Assembly (NCBI GenBank): GCA_016841825.1
Contig: JAENYK010000005.1
Location: forward strand, 62,001 to 126,000
Length of the DNA stretch: 64,000 nt
Direction of reading: 5' to 3'
DNA from: Halothermothrix sp.
GTDB lineage: Bacteria; Bacillota; Halanaerobiia; DY22613
Of the stretch, positions 62,401 to 64,000 are shown one piece after another. The notes under the pieces were generated by a model that had not been told where the DNA came from, made no database searches, and saw nothing but the letters and a program-made list of their open reading frames with translations. Positions within the stretch are counted from its first letter, which is position 1, and every line of letters begins with the position of its first letter. Both the position numbers and the translations under genes were made by a program.

Positions 62401-64000
62401 CGGATAAATTGATCTCTTCAACACTTTGAGTAAATCTGGGTGGTACCTGACCCGCAGATTGGCTATTTACCAATACTAGCTTAGCCAGGCTATCCTGAAG
62501 AATGTAAGCTATTCTTTCACTCGGGAATGTAGGAGCCATAGGTAAATAAGCACCTCCTGCTTTAAGAATTCCAAATATTCCATAAAACATATCCACAGAT
62601 CGTTCGATCATTACTCCTACAATGGTATCAGATCCTACTCCTTTACTTCTCAAAAAGTGGGCGATTTGATTCGATCTCTGATCTAACTCCCGGTAAGTAA
62701 TCGACCTGTCCTCCAAATAAATGGCAGCCGCATCGGGAGTTTTTCTCATCTGAACATTTAACAGATTTGAGATAACTTCTTCAGAATTAATGAATGAATC
62801 GGTCGCATTTATTTCATTGTTTAACCAATTCCATTCCTCAGAAGTCATCAGTGATAATTCACTTACTTTCTTATCTGGATCTCGGACTACTTTTTGGATC
62901 AACTGAATCAGATGTTTGGTCATTCTCTCGATAGTCGCTTCTTTGAAGAGGTGAGTACTGTATTCAATCTTACCTGCAAATTGATTGATTCCTTCGGCAA
63001 ATTCCAGTTTCAAATCATAGTCACTTACAATCTCTTTGCGAGAAAATTGCCTGAAATTAATCCCTCCATAACTGTTTTTCTTCTGTTCGGCGGTTGATTC
63101 TATGGAGCCAACATTGTGAAAAACATACATTACGTCAAAAAGAACCCCTCTACCAGGATCGCGCTTTGCCTTTAACCTGCTAACCAGTTCAGTAAAAGGA
63201 TAATCTTTATGTTGATAAGACTCTAACAGGTTAGCTTTGACTTTACTTAATAAGTTTAAGAAACTATCATTTTTGTCCACACACTGTCGTATAGCAAAGG
63301 TATTAACAAAGAAACCAATCAGACCCCACAACTGATCATGAGAACGGTTATCTGAAGGCGTTCCAATAATAAACTCCTGCTGTCTGCTGTATTTATGCAA
63401 AAGAATTTCAAAAAATGTCAGCATGATAATAAACAGAGTGCTTCCAGATCTTCTACTCAGATCTTTGATCTGTACTGAAAGCTCTTCTGGAATCTCAAAA
63501 CTAAGTGAGCTTCCGGCAAAACTCTTTTCTACGGGACGGGGATAATCAGTGGGTAGATTCAAAATTGGCAGTTCATCATCCAGCTTATGCAGCCAATATT
63601 TTTCACTATTAGCCAACTGGGAACTGGTCAGCTGCTGATTTTGCCAGTGAGCATAATCATAATATTGAATCGCTAATTCCATTAATGGATCTGATAAGTT
63701 CTGCACATAAGCCTCATATAGGTTACAGATGTCGCGCACAAAGATCAACACTGACCACCCATCAAAAATAATATGATGTACAACGAAACTGAACAGATAT
63801 TTATCTTCTGCTAATCTAAACAATTTTGCTCTAAACAGAGGTGCTTGTTCTAGATCGAAAGGTTCTCCTGCTTCTCGATCAACCAAATTAGTCATTAAAG
63901 CTTGATCATAATTGTTTAGTTCTTCAACCTCGATATTGACTGTCAAATGATCATATACTCCCTGCACTGGTTTACCTTCCAGCAAAGTGAAAAAAGTTCT
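59492..64000 (-). CDS. Nonribosomal peptide synthetase, C-A(Ser)-PCP-E, 5' end outside window
   Basis: At least 1500 residues; the frame is open to the window edge. C domain in progress (VVHHIIFDGWS near visible residue 68), A domain about 400-900 (YTSGSTGEPKG near 555; FDISVWEI; LYGPTEASID) with a hand-aligned pocket D-I-W-H-F-S-L-I-D-K, close to serine codes; PCP NFFDLGGDSIKAI near 950; then an epimerization domain (TPIQRWFF, HHLICDIVS, ESHGREE, TVGWFTSLYP, FNYIGEF). It should therefore present a D-Ser-bearing chain to the next enzyme. No MbtH, PPTase or exporter gene is in view. Confidence 0.92.
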   Translation of the reverse strand, partial: RTFFTLLEGKPVQGVYDHLTVNIEVEELNNYDQALMTNLVDREAGEPFDLEQAPLFRAKLFRLAEDKYLFSFVVHHIIFDGWSVLIFVRDICNLYEAYVQNLSDPLMELAIQYYDYAHWQNQQLTSSQLANSEKYWLHKLDDELPILNLPTDYPRPVEKSFAGSSLSFEIPEELSVQIKDLSRRSGSTLFIIMLTFFEILLHKYSRQQEFIIGTPSDNRSHDQLWGLIGFFVNTFAIRQCVDKNDSFLNLLSKVKANLLESYQHKDYPFTELVSRLKAKRDPGRGVLFDVMYVFHNVGSIESTAEQKKNSYGGINFRQFSRKEIVSDYDLKLEFAEGINQFAGKIEYSTHLFKEATIERMTKHLIQLIQKVVRDPDKKVSELSLMTSEEWNWLNNEINATDSFINSEEVISNLLNVQMRKTPDAAAIYLEDRSITYRELDQRSNQIAHFLRSKGVGSDTIVGVMIERSVDMFYGIFGILKAGGAYLPMAPTFPSERIAYILQDSLAKLVLVNSQSAGQVPPRFTQSVEEINLSVESNFNFYSTVQPENLNKSSDLIYVIYTSGSTGEPKGVMIEHLSLLNRLQWMQKTYSLNSKDVILHKTTFTFDISVWEILLWALYGSSVYLLSPGGEKDPILLVEAIEKGKVTIIHFVPSMLNAFLEYLDSHPEQIARLVSLRQVFSSGEALFWSTVAKFDELLGRPLRITLDNLYGPTEASIDVSYFQCTGSSGTGIVSVGKPIDNIKLFILDENFAPNPVGIPGEIGISGLGLARGYLNKLELTEDKFVSVDFLHGERIYLSGDLGRLMDDGNIEFRGRLDHQVKIRGYRIEPGEIESVLCDHLQIKEGVVLAKGDPESKYLAAYVVGEPSLTTRMIKEHLLKFLPEYMVPGVVLFLDEMPRLTNGKIDRKSLLTTELNPLPTEPLTMPQNQLETDLTIIWSNILGVKQVGIQTNFFDLGGDSIKAIQIASEISKLGIDIRMNDIMQQQTINNLCSYLLSSGKMSKRSASQPSGKQTELVEGEVTLTPIQRWFFTCDLEKPEHWNQSVLLDLHSLIDSRVLTEALTQLIKHHDSLRLIYHSKTACLFYHNLSLQRDFELREYNLSGYDEDEQNQQMSILGEELKSSIDLESGLLIKGAIFELGVRGRRLLITIHHLICDIVSLRILLRDLHELCDKLLTGEKPVLSPKTMSYKDWANLLYEYCESEQLVTEIPFWNEQLDIDYALPERCFDKEDIRVDHQPESPILNNSTQRYRLNQVSGQLTEEETTQLITQVHTAYNTNLTDLLLTALALTLTNWIGKNQHLIVLESHGREEISSKTNLIGTVGWFTSLYPVKLDLGQKNQLADQIKTIKEQLRQIPRGGIGYGILKYLKLVWKEDKEFPIMFNYIGEFALNQPDNNSDKLFTLSSENTGLDISSANKPIFKLEVSGLIFRNRFQINFGYRSDLYDRVTIETLCTSYLSHLRLIIQLCSGENAGYTPSDFEMADLDQDELDQLSADLEHLMEGLE

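Overview
The window reads as chromosomal DNA of an AT-rich, strictly anaerobic, Gram-positive (Firmicutes-type) amino-acid fermenter. Pointers are an anaerobic class III ribonucleotide reductase, ferredoxin-dependent 2-oxoacid oxidoreductase, a trimeric [FeFe] hydrogenase, Bacillus-type LexA boxes with yneA/yneB-like genes, and a Spo0E-like and a SpoIID-like gene that suggest a sporulating ancestry. A Halanaerobiales or clostridial relative is plausible, but that is inference; no rRNA or other marker is present.

Layout. 1-1.6 kb: start of nrdD (leftward, cut by the window edge) behind a promoter with NrdR boxes. 2.5-12.9 kb: a large rightward catabolic block, korDABC, methylmalonyl-CoA mutase (two subunits), meaB, epimerase, methylmalonyl-CoA decarboxylase alpha/delta/biotin subunits, then glutamate dehydrogenase. 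Together these describe glutamate -> 2-oxoglutarate -> succinyl-CoA -> methylmalonyl-CoA -> propionyl-CoA. The membrane beta subunit (Na+ pump) is not here. 13-20 kb: assorted genes (aldo/keto reductase, ferritin-like protein, LmbE-type deacetylase, rsgA behind an attenuator-like leader, an LspA-like gene with an HExxH partner and a decayed second copy of that pair, FMN reductase, Nudix). 20-24 kb: UvrC-like nuclease, tyrosine recombinase, Cys-rich small protein, and an SOS-type yneA/yneB pair. 24.3-26.2 kb: an unusual trio, a Leu-rich 21-residue-repeat protein flanked by two related proteins, one interrupted at an A10 tract. 26.3-30.9 kb: NhaC-type transporter, methionine gamma-lyase and a TyrR-like sigma-54 activator with matching sites. 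31-35 kb: lexA with a divergent second yneA-like gene, then a Spo0E-like gene, the DUF4130/radical-SAM DNA-modification pair (candidate LexA box) and a MazG-like gene. 35.7-45.2 kb: SpoIID-like protein, hydABC, a lipoprotein and RdgB/HAM1. 45.3-47.5 kb: two tandem paralogous helical proteins with a membrane segment. 47.8-53.6 kb: accessory region with an HD hydrolase, a nucleotidyltransferase-methyltransferase fusion, a truncated LUD protein, an alpha/beta hydrolase with GbsR-type regulator, and IS debris. 53.8-64 kb: a 37-residue peptide gene and two NRPS genes (leftward, continuing past the window).

Two dispersed repeat families occur between genes. Family A (four copies, about 100-117 bp) folds into three hairpins and ends in GAGTTCAC or GAGTTTAC, like the right end/omega-RNA of IS200/IS605-type elements, but no TnpB gene is present. 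Family B (five copies, some partial) sometimes lies beside family A.

Start codons were moved from the longest open frame wherever a ribosome binding site clearly pointed to an internal start. All functional calls are from reading motifs by eye; no database search was run.
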